Origin: Psococerastis gibbosa | Taxonomy: Eukaryota > Arthropoda > Insecta > Psocodea > Psocidae | Assembly (NCBI GenBank): GCA_963971405.1 | Contig: OZ020491.1 | Coordinates: 32,167,019-32,231,018, forward strand | DNA length: 64,000 bases | Reading direction: 5' to 3' | Shown here: in pieces, positions 1-9,483 of the stretch | Position numbering within the stretch: position 1 is the stretch's first letter | Layout: each line of letters opens with the position of its first letter | Notes under the pieces: generated by a model | The model's database searches: none | The model's input: only the letters and a program-made list of their open reading frames with translations | What the model was told of the DNA's origin: nothing | Program-made: the position numbers and the translations under genes

Positions 1-21
1 CCATTTATTTTTTTTACTCTT

Positions 22-205
22 TTAGTTGTTTACTTCCCTTGGATTATAACATGTAGAAGGCGATTTTTTTCGCACCTCATTACATGGCCACAGTATGTAA
101 GTTTTTGTTTCTTAATCATCAGCGGCAAGTCACCATCTGCCTCCATTTTCCTCAGGGCCTCGGCGTTAGGGACACGATCTGCCTAGTTATGCCAGTTTAT
201 GCTAG
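22..205 (-). pseudogene. LINE family E, reverse transcriptase C-terminal scrap
   Basis: On the minus strand a frame reads DRVPNAEALRKMEAD, then LTYCGHVMRCEKNRLLH. This is the 'GHVMR' block found near the C-terminus of many non-LTR endonuclease/reverse transcriptases. The frame breaks down at the left just after VIIQGK, where family members continue with a basic stretch. The same family recurs at 10620, 29270 and 40925-41690. It is a decayed fragment with no start and no active site. Family kinship is clear by eye; the clade is not assigned. Confidence 0.75.
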
Positions 206-394
206 TATTTATGAGAACGTTTTCTCCTTCTTCTACACTTTTATGAAAATGGGGGGGGGGCAAATACAATAATACAATAATTGTTTGAAATATACATCTT
301 TAATAAAAAGTGGGCATTCAGGTCCACGCCCGAAATAATTCCTGGATACGCGATTGTCCCCCCCCCCCTGGGAATTTTAAAACTCAGCGGCCCT

Positions 395-566
395 GCAGCC
401 TGATCAAGCCGATTATAATACCGAGGTTAAATAAATACCCTAGGATTATAACTGTAAACAAACAAATTTTGAATGGCACTTTCCATTACAAACTTATCTT
501 GTTTACATTTTTATTACCAGGGGATTAAATAACTACCGGCATTATAATCGCCTCGATCAGGCTGCT
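395..566. mobile_element. Palindromic MITE, family A, copy 1
   Basis: The left end GCAGCCTGATC and the right end GATCAGGCTGC are inverted copies, and the inverted similarity runs through most of the element (GATTATAATACCG at the left, CGGCATTATAATC at the right). The middle carries TAAACAAACAAATTTTGAA and a TGTTTACATTTTTA block. It is about 170 bp with no coding capacity. Further copies lie at 18471 and in an array at 38828-39600. Target duplication is not obvious. This is a DNA-transposon derivative of unknown superfamily. Confidence 0.75.
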
Positions 567-1050
567 GGTATCTAGTAAAATAACACAACGGGGCTTATCA
601 CGAATTTTAATACAATTAAAGTGAAAACAAACCAACAAACAATATTTCCTGCAAAATACCAGCCAAGCAATAACAGTAATTAGTTAATTAAACTAATTAA
701 CAGGCTATATACTTAACAAGAGACTCAAAAATATAAATGGCTAAAGAGAATTCTGTATTAAGGAGAAATTATAATTGGGCATTGTGTTACCCCTTTTCCC
801 ATGTATCCTTTGCTCAGCAGTGAGTCTCTTAAATTTGAAATGTTTCTCTTTTGGCGGGAAGTTTAGGCGCCAGGATAAACCACAAGAGGATTTGCTTATC
901 TGCTTTAATGGGATCGGAAACGGAAATTTGGGAATAATTACAAGTTTGCGAGTTACTTAAGCTTCATTTTAGCTTCAGTCGCGACTTTTGACAGTTTAGA
1001 AATTTTAATATACAAGATTCTCTTCAATATTTTACAAAGGCTTTAAGAAT
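567..1050. other. No gene recognised
   Basis: AT-rich sequence with only short chance frames. I see no repeat shared with the rest of the window and no splice-bounded frame worth calling. Confidence 0.5.
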
Positions 1051-1052
1051 TA

Positions 1053-1156
1053 CGTTATGAAGCATTAGAATCCGAGATGATAGGCCGTGGCCGTTCTGGA
1101 AGTACGCTTTCCGAACGACCACGGTCTATCATCCCGGGTTCTAGTACTTCGTCATG
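1053..1156. repeat. Large near-perfect hairpin carrying the 'GATGATAGGCCGTGG' element
   Basis: Left arm 1053-1101 and right arm 1109-1156 pair with few mismatches around a loop of about 7 nt. The inner 25 bp of each arm (GATGATAGGCCGTGG at the left, CCACGGTCTATCATC at the right) are the best part. The right half matches the conserved tail seen on the minus strand at 49232 and 57236 (TTTGGAAGTAC, AGAACGACC, CCTATC). The locus is therefore a folded-back copy of that dispersed element, probably Penelope-like or a LINE tail. Confidence 0.65.
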
Positions 1157-1426
1157 ATTCTCTTAATTTACTCTAAGTTAGGGCTAGGTGGTATGCGTTA
1201 ATAGGCTATTCCGGGGAGTCGGGTGCCTTTTTTCATTCCTTGTTAACTTATTGCTAGGTTGCAAAATTAAATTAAATATTTTTAGAATGCAAAAAGCTAT
1301 TTTCAATTGAGTGGTATAATAATGGTAGCAAATAGGGCAAAGTCCACAAATTTCTGAAATTGTGTTTTTGCCATTGATGGGTTGAAAGCTATCCATTGAA
1401 TTTATTATCAGAATCAGCTTCTCATA

Positions 1427-1513
1427 GCTTCAAATATTGGGCTTAGATGCAATCACAGGGCACTTTGAGAAGCTTCAAATATTGGGCTTAGATGCAATCA
1501 CAGGGCACTTTTA
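1427..1513. repeat. Direct duplication, about 43-bp unit, two copies
   Basis: AGCTTCAAATATTGGGCTTA followed by GATGCAATCACAGGGCACTTT occurs twice in a row with almost no change. A third 'AGCTTCA' start follows and then diverges. It is a recent local duplication with no coding content. The surrounding 1160-1800 holds nothing else I can name. Confidence 0.8.
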
Positions 1514-1817
1514 ATAGCTTCAGTTTTTCGGCTCACCTGTTTTAGAGCAAATATCGTATAAAGAGCAGACTTATTGACGCGTCACTGTATAGATGAGATG
1601 AGTACGACCCCAGGAGCTGGACAGTTTATAAACTTAAACCTCCTCCTTTTTTTTCGTACAAAACCCTCTCGGGTGGCTATTTGCAATATTATTAATTATT
1701 TTGTTAATATATTTTATGCTGATCAGGGACTCTGACATTTGTACTGTATTGGTATGTACCTCTCAGTTGTTGTTGTTTTTTTACATTTTGAACCCAGTAG
1801 TAAATTAATACAGTATT

Positions 1818-2098
1818 TCAAAGTAGCTGCTGAGCTTCTGAGTAATACTTCATGGCCTCAGAGGTGAAGACGCAAAAACCCCTAACCTTTACCTCCTCGT
1901 GGTGAAGATGGAAACGCGTAATGATCACTGAACAGATGGGGGACCGCGTTTGAGCCGGGGTAAGCGAAAAACACTGTCTGTTCTGTGCAGAGGTTGAGAA
2001 ACTGACCCTGAAGGTGAAAGAACTCAAAGAAGAGTCAACGGCATAAAGAATAGTCAACGGTATAAGGATGCAGAAGACAACGCGAAACCACTGCATTA
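1818..2098 (-). repeat. Dispersed repeat R, copy 1
   Basis: The minus strand contains GTGGTTTCGCGTTGTCTTCTG, TATACCGTTGACT, and a later block with CTTCACCACGAGGAGG and GCGTCTTCACCTCTG. The same blocks recur at 22870-22925, 25013-25058, 25890-25996 and 61186-61318. A 92-codon open frame exists but no domain is recognisable and the other copies do not keep it open. It is probably a piece of a retroelement untranslated region; the class is unknown. Confidence 0.6.
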
Positions 2099-2931
2099 CA
2101 ATTCCCTATATACAGTCATGATGACATCAACTGCCATGTTGGTCGCCAATCTTCGACAGAAGAGAAATTTAAGGAAAGAAGTAAGTTAAATAGAAACATC
2201 GAGCTAAGGCTGCTAAATCTACGAATGCAAATTAAATTAAACTAGCCATCTACAATTGCCGGAATAAAAATAAAAATAAAATAGAACATCATGCTATAAA
2301 ATAAAAAAACACACATTCTGGGTTGTTTAAATAAATAAAACTGATCCCAAGCAAGCATTAAAAGAAACCGCGCGGCTTGAGCAGGACATAAAAAAAAAAA
2401 TAAACAACAACCTTTCTCCCTTCCGACTCAACACATATACAAAACACATAGCCGGGGTTGTTAAAAGAGAAGAAAACCCCTCGCCAAGAACTAAAGCTAA
2501 AAAGCTGCGTACAATAAAAAAGAACCGTTATCGTATCGAGAAAGGCTAAAAGTCGTACAATCCAAAACAACGTGGCCCGTTTTCCCTTTGAACCCCATTG
2601 ATAATTCCTCCCTTTCCTCCCTTATAATCCTCCCACAATCCTCCGTCGCTGCTCGTAAAGCTCTCAAGGGTGGGGGGAAAAGGAAAATTGAAAGTTTTAC
2701 AACTTATCCCCGCCTGAAATCTGTCGCACTCTCTTTTTTTCTATTGGTGATATTTTGCAGTTTCGTGGATTGGGTTCGGGGTATACTCGTAATTGTATTA
2801 TTTTTTGATCAGCTGGCGTGGTCAATTTTTGAGTCTAGGGTTTTATTTTTGGAGGACAGAAGACATTTTGAAGAAGTTTGCTTTTTCTGCTACCCTTAGA
2901 TATTCTGAAGACTGAAGACTACGCCTTATCC
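2099..2931. other. No gene recognised
   Basis: AT-rich with short open frames on both strands (for example about 100 codons from 2588) that look like chance: no domain, no repeat partner, skewed low-complexity residues. Nothing is called here. Confidence 0.45.
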
Positions 2932-3205
2932 TCATGGAGGGTCAGTGGCACGACAGCAGCGTTTCCACACAATCCTGTTGTATGCGTCCTCGGTGGAAAG
3001 CCCCAAACTTGTCATATCTCCGACGATCTTTCTTCTCTCCCTACCTGGTTGTCTTCTTCCTTGTATCTTCCGGTTCATTACTTTTTTGACAAGGTGGTTT
3101 TCGTCTGTACGTAGTACGTATCCTGACAAGTTCATCCTCTTTTCTCTCAAATTCTCCTGTCACGGAATCTCATCTGAAGCCTTATATCTTCAGTGCTGGA
3201 CAGTG
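2932..3205 (-). pseudogene. LINE family B, reverse transcriptase C-terminal end
   Basis: The minus-strand frame reads LSGYVLRTDENHLVKKVMN, then GRRQPGRERRKIVGD, and ends NRIVWKRCCRATDPP before a stop. The order 'GHVLR - basic GRxxPGR stretch - DRxxWKRxxRxADP - stop' is the usual end of many arthropod non-LTR retrotransposon polyproteins. About 72 codons stay open, so the copy is not very old, but it is a 5'-truncated remnant with no polymerase core. It differs in sequence from families E, G and H in this window. Confidence 0.75.
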
Positions 3206-3846
3206 CCGTAACTGAGGTGGGACAAGTAGGGCATGTGCCCTGAGCGCCGTTTTGCCATGGGCGCCAAATTGGCAGGCTGTTATCATAAAAAGTTTATGAA
3301 TTAATTAATCTAAAATATCATTCAAATTTAATTATTATAATTCTAAAAGTAAAAAACCCGAGAAATTCCAAAAGAAATGGGTTTTTACCAAAGTTTAAAC
3401 TTATTGGTGTATGATAAATTTTAGATTTTTTGTTAGAATAAGAATATATAAGAAAATAAACGATATGAAAAACATATTGGCAAAATTTTATCGGCCGGGG
3501 GAGGGGCGCGCAAATTTAAAGCTTGTCCTGGGCGCATTCCACCCCAGATACGCCACTGGTGCCGGATTAACCATGGGGCCCCCACGCAAAAACCGTCAAA
3601 AAGTGCCCCCACAGTAGACCCAAGCAAAGAAAATCATTTCATTGAAAATGTCTAAAAAAAAAAAAAAACGGTCAGGCAGCCAACTACGGTTTTCTCTTTT
3701 TTATGAAAAATTATAGGTGGGGAACAAGGGTAAATCCGGCACTGTATAGGTATATCTTGATTTCTACGCTGGTCTCTCAGTGTTACTCAAGATATATACT
3801 ATAAAAGATATTGATGCAGGTAAACAAACAAAATACAGTATACGCC
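3206..3846. other. No gene recognised; A and GC-rich patches
   Basis: Contains phrases such as GGGCGCCAAATTGG and GTGCCGGATTAACC plus a poly-A run near 3655. These read like decayed transposon ends, but I cannot pair them into an element. No reading frame is credible. Confidence 0.4.
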
Positions 3847-3960
3847 ATGGCTCTCTCCCTCTCTCCCACCCTCTCTCTCTCTCTCGCACTCTCTCTCACA
3901 CTCTCTCTCTCTCGCAATCTCTCTCTCCCTCTCTCTTCACTGTATCTCACTTTCTTTCTT
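3847..3960. repeat. CT-rich microsatellite tract
   Basis: About 110 bp of imperfect CTCTCT with CACT and CGCA interruptions, followed at 4003-4022 by a short CTAT repeat. The open frames crossing it are Ser/Leu or Arg/Glu low-complexity artefacts. Confidence 0.9.
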
Positions 3961-4026
3961 TCCCTCTTCATATTACTATTCCGAGGAGAGGCCGCCGCGA
4001 ATTCTCTATCTATCTATCTATCTTGG

Positions 4027-4250
4027 ACCCAATGGCGGTTCCCCAGGGGGGGGGGTCAGGGGGTCATAACTCCCCCCCCCCCCTAAATGAGTAAATTCAT
4101 AGTAAATTCATAAGATACCCAGTTAAAAAAAATTGAATAAAACTTAACTTTTCAACAAAAAATTACCTTTTAAACTTTAAAAAAACTTGTGACCCCTCCC
4201 CCCTCCACCTAAATTTTTGGCTGGATCCGTCCTTGCTTGGACCACTTAAG
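4027..4250. mobile_element. Family P element with poly-G/poly-C tracts, copy 1
   Basis: Starts CCAATGGCGGTTCCCC and ends GGCTGGATCCGTCCTTG. Inside are a G run, GGGGTCATAAC and a long C run, then AAATTCATAAGAT, ACTTAACTTTTC and AACTTGTGACC. The same order of blocks appears at 62783-62957, so this is a real dispersed element of about 200 bp. The ends look roughly inverted (GGCGGTTCC versus GGATCCGTC). Non-coding; the class is unknown, possibly a small TIR element. Confidence 0.6.
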
Positions 4251-4257
4251 TTTCTAC

Positions 4258-4436
4258 TTTAAGTTTTGACGATGTGAATCCGTTGGCTTCGATGGCAAGG
4301 TGGTAGCGTGCTTGTACTTGTGCGAGTCTCTGCGCGCCATGCGATCGGAGACGTGTCGTAGCTCAGCACAAGTATTAATTTACTCATTGAGGCGACTGAA
4401 GAGGTCAATCGGATACATTCATTAAATTGTTTGTAT
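4258..4436 (+). repeat. LINE 3' untranslated-region repeat, copy 1
   Basis: CTTCGATGGCAAGGTGGTAG through AATCGGATACATTCATTAAA matches the minus strand at 6182-6345 with few differences. At the second locus the block follows directly after a LINE stop codon (RRIADPT-stop), so I read it as the 3' untranslated region of that LINE. The tRNA A-box-like look of TGGCAAGGTGGT is noted, but no B box follows. Confidence 0.6.
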
Positions 4437-4620
4437 GCGATTAACCTTTCTAAAAAAGAACAAAGAAAAAAAAAGCTGTGTTCTTCAAACGGAAAATTAT
4501 TTTAAGTTACTGATTATACTGATTTAGTCAATTAGTACACTACGTAGGACTAGTAGTAATATACAGTAGTAGTAAAAGTATGATAAACCTGTCTTACTTA
4601 TATTACAAGTACTATAAGTT

Positions 4621-5050
4621 CCATTATCGCTTGTAGCCCGTGTAGGTTGACATCGAGAACATATACCAGTTTGCCCATGGCCAAAAATTCATACGGAAAC
4701 ACTTACTTACTTTACTTTATCCAACGCCCGAACGTGGTAGTTCAACCATTTCCAACCAGTTCCAAAAAAGAACGCGGGGCTCATTGTCAAAGCCCATAGA
4801 AGGGCCATTTTGATAACTTATGACGATCGCTGGTGTCATGGAAGCTCGGTACTCTCAGTGAGAAGTAGGCGATCGCTGTAGCAGATTTGGCGTTACCCAG
4901 GATGCACCACGAGGAGGCCTGCTACTTTGCACCCCCATACGGAAACAATACAAATAATGTCCAAAATCCATGGGGTCGTTGGCATTTGACAAGGGACCTA
5001 TGGGCCACTGTTAGTAGGCTGGAGTCCATAAAAAGTCCTTCAAAAAAAAA
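4621..5050 (+). mobile_element. SINE-like repeat D, copy 1, split by a younger insertion
   Basis: Blocks in order: GCGATAATGG complement, TTGACATCGAGAAC, CATACGGAAAC, CATGGGGTCGTTGGCATT, CCATAAAAAGTCCTTCA, and an A-rich tail at 5041-5050. The element is interrupted at 4701-4935, and CATACGGAAAC is present on both sides of the interruption. With the insert removed it is about 195 bp, truncated at the head. D has six other copies in the window, all in the opposite orientation. No tRNA or 5S head is visible, so 'SINE-like' rests on size, tail and copy number. Confidence 0.65.
4701..4935 (-). mobile_element. Young 235-bp retroposon inserted in repeat D
   Basis: Flanked by a perfect 11-bp target duplication, CATACGGAAAC, at 4690-4700 and 4936-4946. 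On the minus strand it ends GGGCGTTGGATAAAG followed by AAGTAAGTAAGT, a microsatellite-type 3' tail. That ending resembles the terminus of the LINE at the right window edge (GGGCGTTGGTAAGAAGTAAG). I infer a non-autonomous element mobilised by that LINE, or a short truncated copy of one of its relatives. The body has no recognisable domain or tRNA promoter. Confidence 0.75.
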
Positions 5051-5370
5051 TACTACTAATACAATCCGTTCAGTATGCTTCATGTACAATTAAAAAGAAA
5101 AAAATCCGAAATCGAGATACACATGTTTTCCAGCAGGCAAAGTTAATTCAGCTCAGGTATGCTAATTTATTCATACCTTTTCAACGTTTCCAAAACGTCA
5201 CATCTAATTCCAACCCTCGTCCCCCGCTCTCTCCCCCTCCCAAATTACGTGTGTCGCTTGTTAATTAACAGTTAGTCAAAAAGTTGTGATGGAAACGTCG
5301 GCGAGCTGTTTCAGCAAAAGCGGAGAGATAAGCGACATGTCAGCAATCAAATGCTGTTAATAGTCTACTG

Positions 5371-5623
5371 AAGGACGTTTTTATGAAGCTAAACCTACTT
5401 GTGGCCCATTGGTCCCTTGTCCAATGCCAACGACCCCATGGATTTCGGACTTGATTTTTATTGTTTCCGTATCGGTTTTTAGACATTGGCCAACTGGTAT
5501 ACGTCCTTGATGTCAACCTACATCAGCTACAACCGATAATGGAGAGGCTGTGATAGGCTTACCCTTGGCGCAGTGTAACAAGTGGAAGCATAACTTAACC
5601 AAGTACAAGTACAGATACGAGTC
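5371..5623 (-). mobile_element. SINE-like repeat D, copy 2
   Basis: A near full-length D copy. On the plus strand it runs AAGGACGTTTTTATG, GGTCCCTTGTCCAATGCCAA, CGATGTCAACCTACA, CGATAATGG and ends AAGTACAGATACGAGTC. The sense strand is minus, so the head is at 5623 and the tail side at 5371. Non-coding. Confidence 0.65.
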
Positions 5624-5917
5624 TGCTATTAATAGTACTTTAATACAGGATCATATTGTCTATTGTTATAATTACAAAAATTTTCACGGCCCGAGTAGTT
5701 AGGGCTGTGCAGCCTCAGACATAATACGGTATTAGGCGTCTACGCATAGAAAGTAAAAGAATACTTACTTTTTCCTCGCCTTTTTTTTTTAAAGCGCGGG
5801 TCCCTATTGGGAATCTGCGCTAGGAAATTGGGAATGTTTTCCGATTATTTTGTGGTAGAGAGTTATCCGTTCTGTTGTGTCAGTAGTGGGGAGGGAGGGG
5901 GGGGGGGGAGGTGGGGG

Positions 5918-6181
5918 TTAAATGTTGAAGAAGAGACCGGTGGCTCTTAGGAATTGTATGATATTGTATATGGCAGTTGTTTTGCTTCCAAGCGCATCAT
6001 CGGAGAGGGAGGAGGGTGCTCGTAGGACGGAGGCTCGTTGGACCGAGTAGGTTGGGCAATCGAGGAGAAGGTGAGCTATTGTGAGGACCACTCCGCGCCT
6101 TGCGCATAGGGGGGGGGGGCTCATTTCTCATTAGGAGTTTGTGAGTCAAGTTTGTATGCCCTATTCTAATTCGGGCCAATA
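5918..6181 (-). pseudogene. I-type LINE, polyprotein C-terminal end
   Basis: The minus strand reads RIRIGHTNLTHKLLMRNEPPP in one frame, then VVLTIAHLLLDCPTYSVQRA and a terminal ATGLFFNI-stop in another. 'R-GHTxLTH - PPxCxxC - xxHLLLxCP' is the Cys/His C-terminal block that follows RNase H in I-like and related LINEs. The two frames meet at a G run near 6110-6118, an expected slippage point. It sits just downstream (minus sense) of another LINE's 3' end at 6182-6489. Confidence 0.75.
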
Positions 6182-6489
6182 CGACTACAACTACAATTTA
6201 ATGAATGTATCCGATCGATCTCTTCAGTCGCCTCAGTAGGTTATTACCCGTGTTGAGTTACGACACGTCTCTGATCGCATGGCGTGTAGAGACTCGCACA
6301 TGTACAAGCACGCTACCACCTTGCCATCGAAGTCGCTTTTATCCCTAGGTGGGGTCAGCGATACGGCGGTTTCTCTTCCACTCCTTGCAATTTTGTGCTT
6401 CAGCTCCTGTTGGTCCTACAATTCTGAGGTCTTGGTGGACTTTCGCGTCTACTGTTAGTCTGGGTCGTCCGTCGTCATTTCTTCTTGCC
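6182..6489 (-). pseudogene. LINE C-terminus with its 3' untranslated region
   Basis: Minus-strand frame 6489 to 6349 reads NDDGRPRLTVDAKVHQDLR, then NCKEWKRNRRIADPT and a stop. The GRPR-xx-D...EWKRxxRxADPT order is a LINE polyprotein end. From 6345 to 6182 follows the block also seen alone at 4258-4436, consistent with a 3' untranslated region. The coding part is cut at 6490 by the Harbinger insertion, so its upstream portion should lie beyond 7183, but I could not follow it there. Confidence 0.65.
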
Positions 6490-6492
6490 TTA

Positions 6493-7180
6493 AAGCCCCC
6501 ACACACGATGCTTCCGGGAATGCCACGCCAGGAATGCCGTTCCCGGCGTGGCATGGATTTTTGGGCCCACAGACGATGCGGCCGGGCATGCCACACAAAA
6601 TGGCGGACCTGGACCGAAGGCGTATGCAGTAATAAGTTGTTATATTCAGGCATTGTATTCAATCAATTAAATCAAAATGTATTATGCGTAAAATCAAAAA
6701 GAAATAGGCAGAAATGGACCAAAGGTTGTTACCACAGTTGTCCCACAGTAATATAATGATTTAATGAAGGAGTTGCTATTTGAACCAAATGATTGGCGAA
6801 ACTACATGAAGATGTCTGAAGAAGCCTTTTACTACTCTTTAATCCCTATATTAAACATAATGATATATAAATAATAATAAAAAATAAAAATAATTAATAA
6901 TATGAATTGAAATAAACAAAGAAGCAGAAGACGACGCTGTTCTAATGACACGCTTTCCAATCAAAACCTCCGCAACTTTGAAATTTAATGCAAGAAGGAG
7001 CTAAGTGCAAACTCTTGGACTCTGGCGTGGACTCTCGGAATTCCATTGAAACCGAAGGCCTGGGCTTTCAAATTCAGGAATGACAACAGTCCAAGACTGG
7101 GATTCTTGTACACACACGATACGTCCCGGACCGCCAACTCCCAAAACTGGCATTCCCGGAAGCATCGTGTGTGGGGGCTT
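6493..7180 (+). mobile_element. PIF/Harbinger-like DNA transposon, internally deleted
   Basis: The ends are perfect 33-bp inverted repeats beginning AAGCCCCCACACACGATG, and the flanks are a TTA target duplication (6490-6492 and 7181-7183), both typical of PIF/Harbinger. Inside, plus strand 6769-6842 reads ELLFEPNDWRNYMKMSEEAF, resembling the start of Harbinger transposase (the 'RMSxxxF' segment). No catalytic DDE region remains, and 688 bp is far short of a full element. The unaltered ends imply a fairly recent jump. It interrupts a LINE fragment. Confidence 0.8.
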
Positions 7181-7323
7181 TTATGCATTCCCCAGGATAT
7201 ACTAACAAAGCTACTTGTATAAGCTCAAACGTCATAAATATACTGTAGCCTATTCTGCATAATGATGTAGTGAAAATGCTAGTAGACTTCTATGATATAC
7301 TTACAAAGGCTATCAGTTGCATT

Positions 7324-7707
7324 GGTGCCCATTCCATTGACCGGCTAGGGCTATTTCCAACAACGGTGACGTGGTAGCAGACATTCAAGACTTAGGTGGC
7401 GTTTCCACCGACCTCACATTGCAGAATTGACGGAAATGTTTATTTTCCTCTATGCCATAGTTAAAATTGATCAATGATCATACAGTAAAATCACAAACAA
7501 ACAAACTAAAATTAAAAAATGGCTTCATGGGATATGTTAATTACAAACATTTTAATAGATTTCTATAAAAAGAAAAACATTCATTTCCGTCAATGTCATT
7601 TGCAATCTGCAATGCGCGTTCGATGGAAATGCTACCTAAGTCTTGAATGGCTGCTACCACGTCACCGTTGTTGGAAATAGCCCTAGCCGGTCAATGGAAT
7701 GGGCGCC
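7324..7707. mobile_element. Palindromic Harbinger-type MITE, family C, copy 1
   Basis: GGTGCCCATTCCATTGACCG at the left and its complement CGGTCAATGGAATGGGCGCC at the right; the inverted similarity extends about 100 bp inward. Flanks carry ATT on both sides (7321-7323 and 7708-7710), a 3-bp duplication. Nested inside, 7395-7636 has its own inverted ends (GGTGGCGTTTCCACC and the degraded partner GCTACC) bounded by TA. The core carries TTGATCAATGATCATACAGT. A second copy lies at 33581-33960. Confidence 0.75.
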
Positions 7708-7710
7708 ATT

Positions 7711-8112
7711 GCTAGATGTCGACGGCAGATGTAGAGGAAACGCTTGCAATTACGTTCTCAGATCGGCCACTGCCCATTACCACGGAATGTACTGCTTCAT
7801 CAGATATATCTATGACTTTGGGGTATTTTCTCTTTGATAAACTACTCCGAATTGTACTCGTTAAAATTCAATATTAGTTTCTAAACAAACAGGATGGGTT
7901 CTGGCCTTAACCCCCCTGAAGCTACAAAACTTTTATTCCATTCTGTGCTTGAAATATGAGCATTTCAAAGCTTTTCCTAACCCTTTGCATTGGAAAGGCT
8001 AGTAGTAATGTCATATTTCCTATGACAACTGCCCTATTTCTGAGAGAGTAAGTTCCCAGTATAATTTTCTTGCCTGTCTGTCCCCCCAGATAACTGTGGC
8101 ATAAGTTAGACT
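7711..8112. other. No gene recognised
   Basis: Mixed-composition sequence between the MITE and the F dimer. One 64-codon frame overlaps the MITE end and is not credible. Nothing to name. Confidence 0.45.
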
Positions 8113-8122
8113 CGAATCTCTA

Positions 8123-8772
8123 GTAGTAGTAGTAGTGTTCGTCGGGTTAATAACGACTTAGGCCTCATATTTGGGCCCATAGAGTGACCCCGACTTGACT
8201 GTCCTACGCCAGCCCCTAGGACAGTGGACCTCCTGATTATAGTGAATTCCGAACCACTTGGGAAACACAGTGAAGTCACACGATTAGTTCGGAGGTGACC
8301 AGGACAAGTCCTACCATGTTTCCCTACCAGCACTGTGCACACGACCAAGTTATCTGCAGCTTTGAACCTGCTCTGGTCCGCTGGATTCAACTTGGTATGG
8401 CGGCCGATTCTGGTGGTGTTTCTAACGCCTGCTTTCAGCATTTCTGCTTTAAGCAACCCTGTCAGCCTGGCGGGGGGAGTGATTCTGTTTGTTAACTTGA
8501 GGCACCCTAAGGGCAGATTCTTTCACCTCGGGGAAAGGGGAGTTGACTAACAGGGTGGACCTCCTGATTATAGTGGATTCCGAACCACTTGGGGAACATG
8601 GTAAAGTCACACGATTAAATCGGAGGTGACCAGGACTCGACTTATACTGCCTGAGCGAGTTATCATGTCCCACCAGGTTCCCCTGCCAACGCTGTGCACA
8701 CTACCAAGTTGCCGCAGTTTGAAACATGCTTTGCTCTAATGGAATCAACATGGTAAGGCCGTTGGCTAAAAT
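8123..8772 (-). mobile_element. Fused retroposon pair F2-F1 sharing one target duplication
   Basis: The whole block is flanked by CGAATCTCTA (8113-8122 and 8773-8782). On the minus strand the order is F2 (head CCAACGGCC, core with TGGTTCGGAATCC, end GCAGGCGTTAGAAAC), then F1 (head CGGCCGCCATACC, the same core, end CCGACGAACACTACTACTA). F1 is 8123-8405 and F2 is 8421-8772. A single outer duplication means the pair moved as one dimer, or F1 landed exactly at F2's tail. Non-coding despite recurrent frames. Confidence 0.75.
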
Positions 8773-8829
8773 CGAATCTCTAACTGCAATAGGATAAATA
8801 ATTTTAATTAACTGTATACTCCATCTGTA

Positions 8830-9012
8830 TGCTTAGCACTAACGCAAAAACATATAGCCTAACGGTTCCGTTAGAACAATTTCCAAAAGCAAAAACGCTG
8901 TTGCACGGCAATCCAATTCAATTTTTTATTACCAACAAGCTATACCAATTTGCATCATCTATCGCAAGGCCAATCCAGTGTGCGGTTTAATGTTGTTTAC
9001 TGTGTTATCTAT
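8830..9012. repeat. Duplicated block, copy 1 (partner at 9207-9383)
   Basis: AACGGTTCCGTTAGAACAAT, AAAAACGCTGTTGCACG, TTATTACCAAC, CGCAAGG and GTGTGCGGTTTAA occur in the same order at 9207-9383. The pair is about 370 bp apart with a D copy between. CCGCAAGG with GTGTGCGG can form a small stem and also appears near 25197 and 47023, so part of the block is dispersed. Confidence 0.7.
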
Positions 9013-9014
9013 CT

Positions 9015-9195
9015 ACGACCCCATAGATTTCTGACATTATTACCATTATTTCCGTGTGAATTGTTAGCCAATGGCCAACTGGTATACGTTCTTGATGTCA
9101 ACCTACAACAGGCAATAATGAACAAGCTGATACAAGCTTATCATTGACGTAATGAAACAGGCGAAAGCATGACTTAACAAAGTACAGATACGAGT
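9015..9195 (-). mobile_element. SINE-like repeat D, copy 3
   Basis: Contains CGACCCCATAGATTTC, CTGGTATACGTTCTTGATG and ends CAGATACGAGTCC on the plus strand. It lacks the tail side present at 5371. It is embedded between the two copies of the duplicated block. Confidence 0.6.
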
Positions 9196-9206
9196 CCAAG
9201 ATCGGT

Positions 9207-9383
9207 AAGTTTTGCACTAAAACAAAAAAAATTAACGGTTCCGTTAGAACAATCCTCAAACGCAAAAACGCTGTTGCACGTCAATCCAATTCAATTATTT
9301 ATTACCAACCAGCCATAACAATTTACATGATCTACCGCAAGGCATCAGCCAGTGTGCGGTTTAACGTTGGTTACTTTGTTATC
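9207..9383. repeat. Duplicated block, copy 2
   Basis: Second copy of the 8830-9012 block; see that entry for shared motifs. It differs by scattered substitutions, so the duplication is not brand new. Confidence 0.7.
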
Positions 9384-9483
9384 TATCTGCCTGACAATTA
9401 ATTACTAACAATTACAAAGTTAAAAACAGTTTATTCATTATGAAACCGTCATATGGGGACATGTAGTAGTAGTAATTTTTTTT

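Noticed and set aside
3780-4094. 104-codon Ser/Leu-rich frame and its Arg/Glu-rich antisense
   Set aside because: Produced by the CT microsatellite.
4276-4340. tRNA A-box look-alike (TGGCAAGGTGGTAG) suggesting another tRNA-derived SINE
   Set aside because: No B box follows, and the second copy lies directly after a LINE stop codon, which fits a 3' untranslated region better.
6345-6756. Overlapping frames of 105 and 135 codons on opposite strands
   Set aside because: They cross the Harbinger end into LINE sequence. Only the LINE part (to 6489) has recognisable residues.
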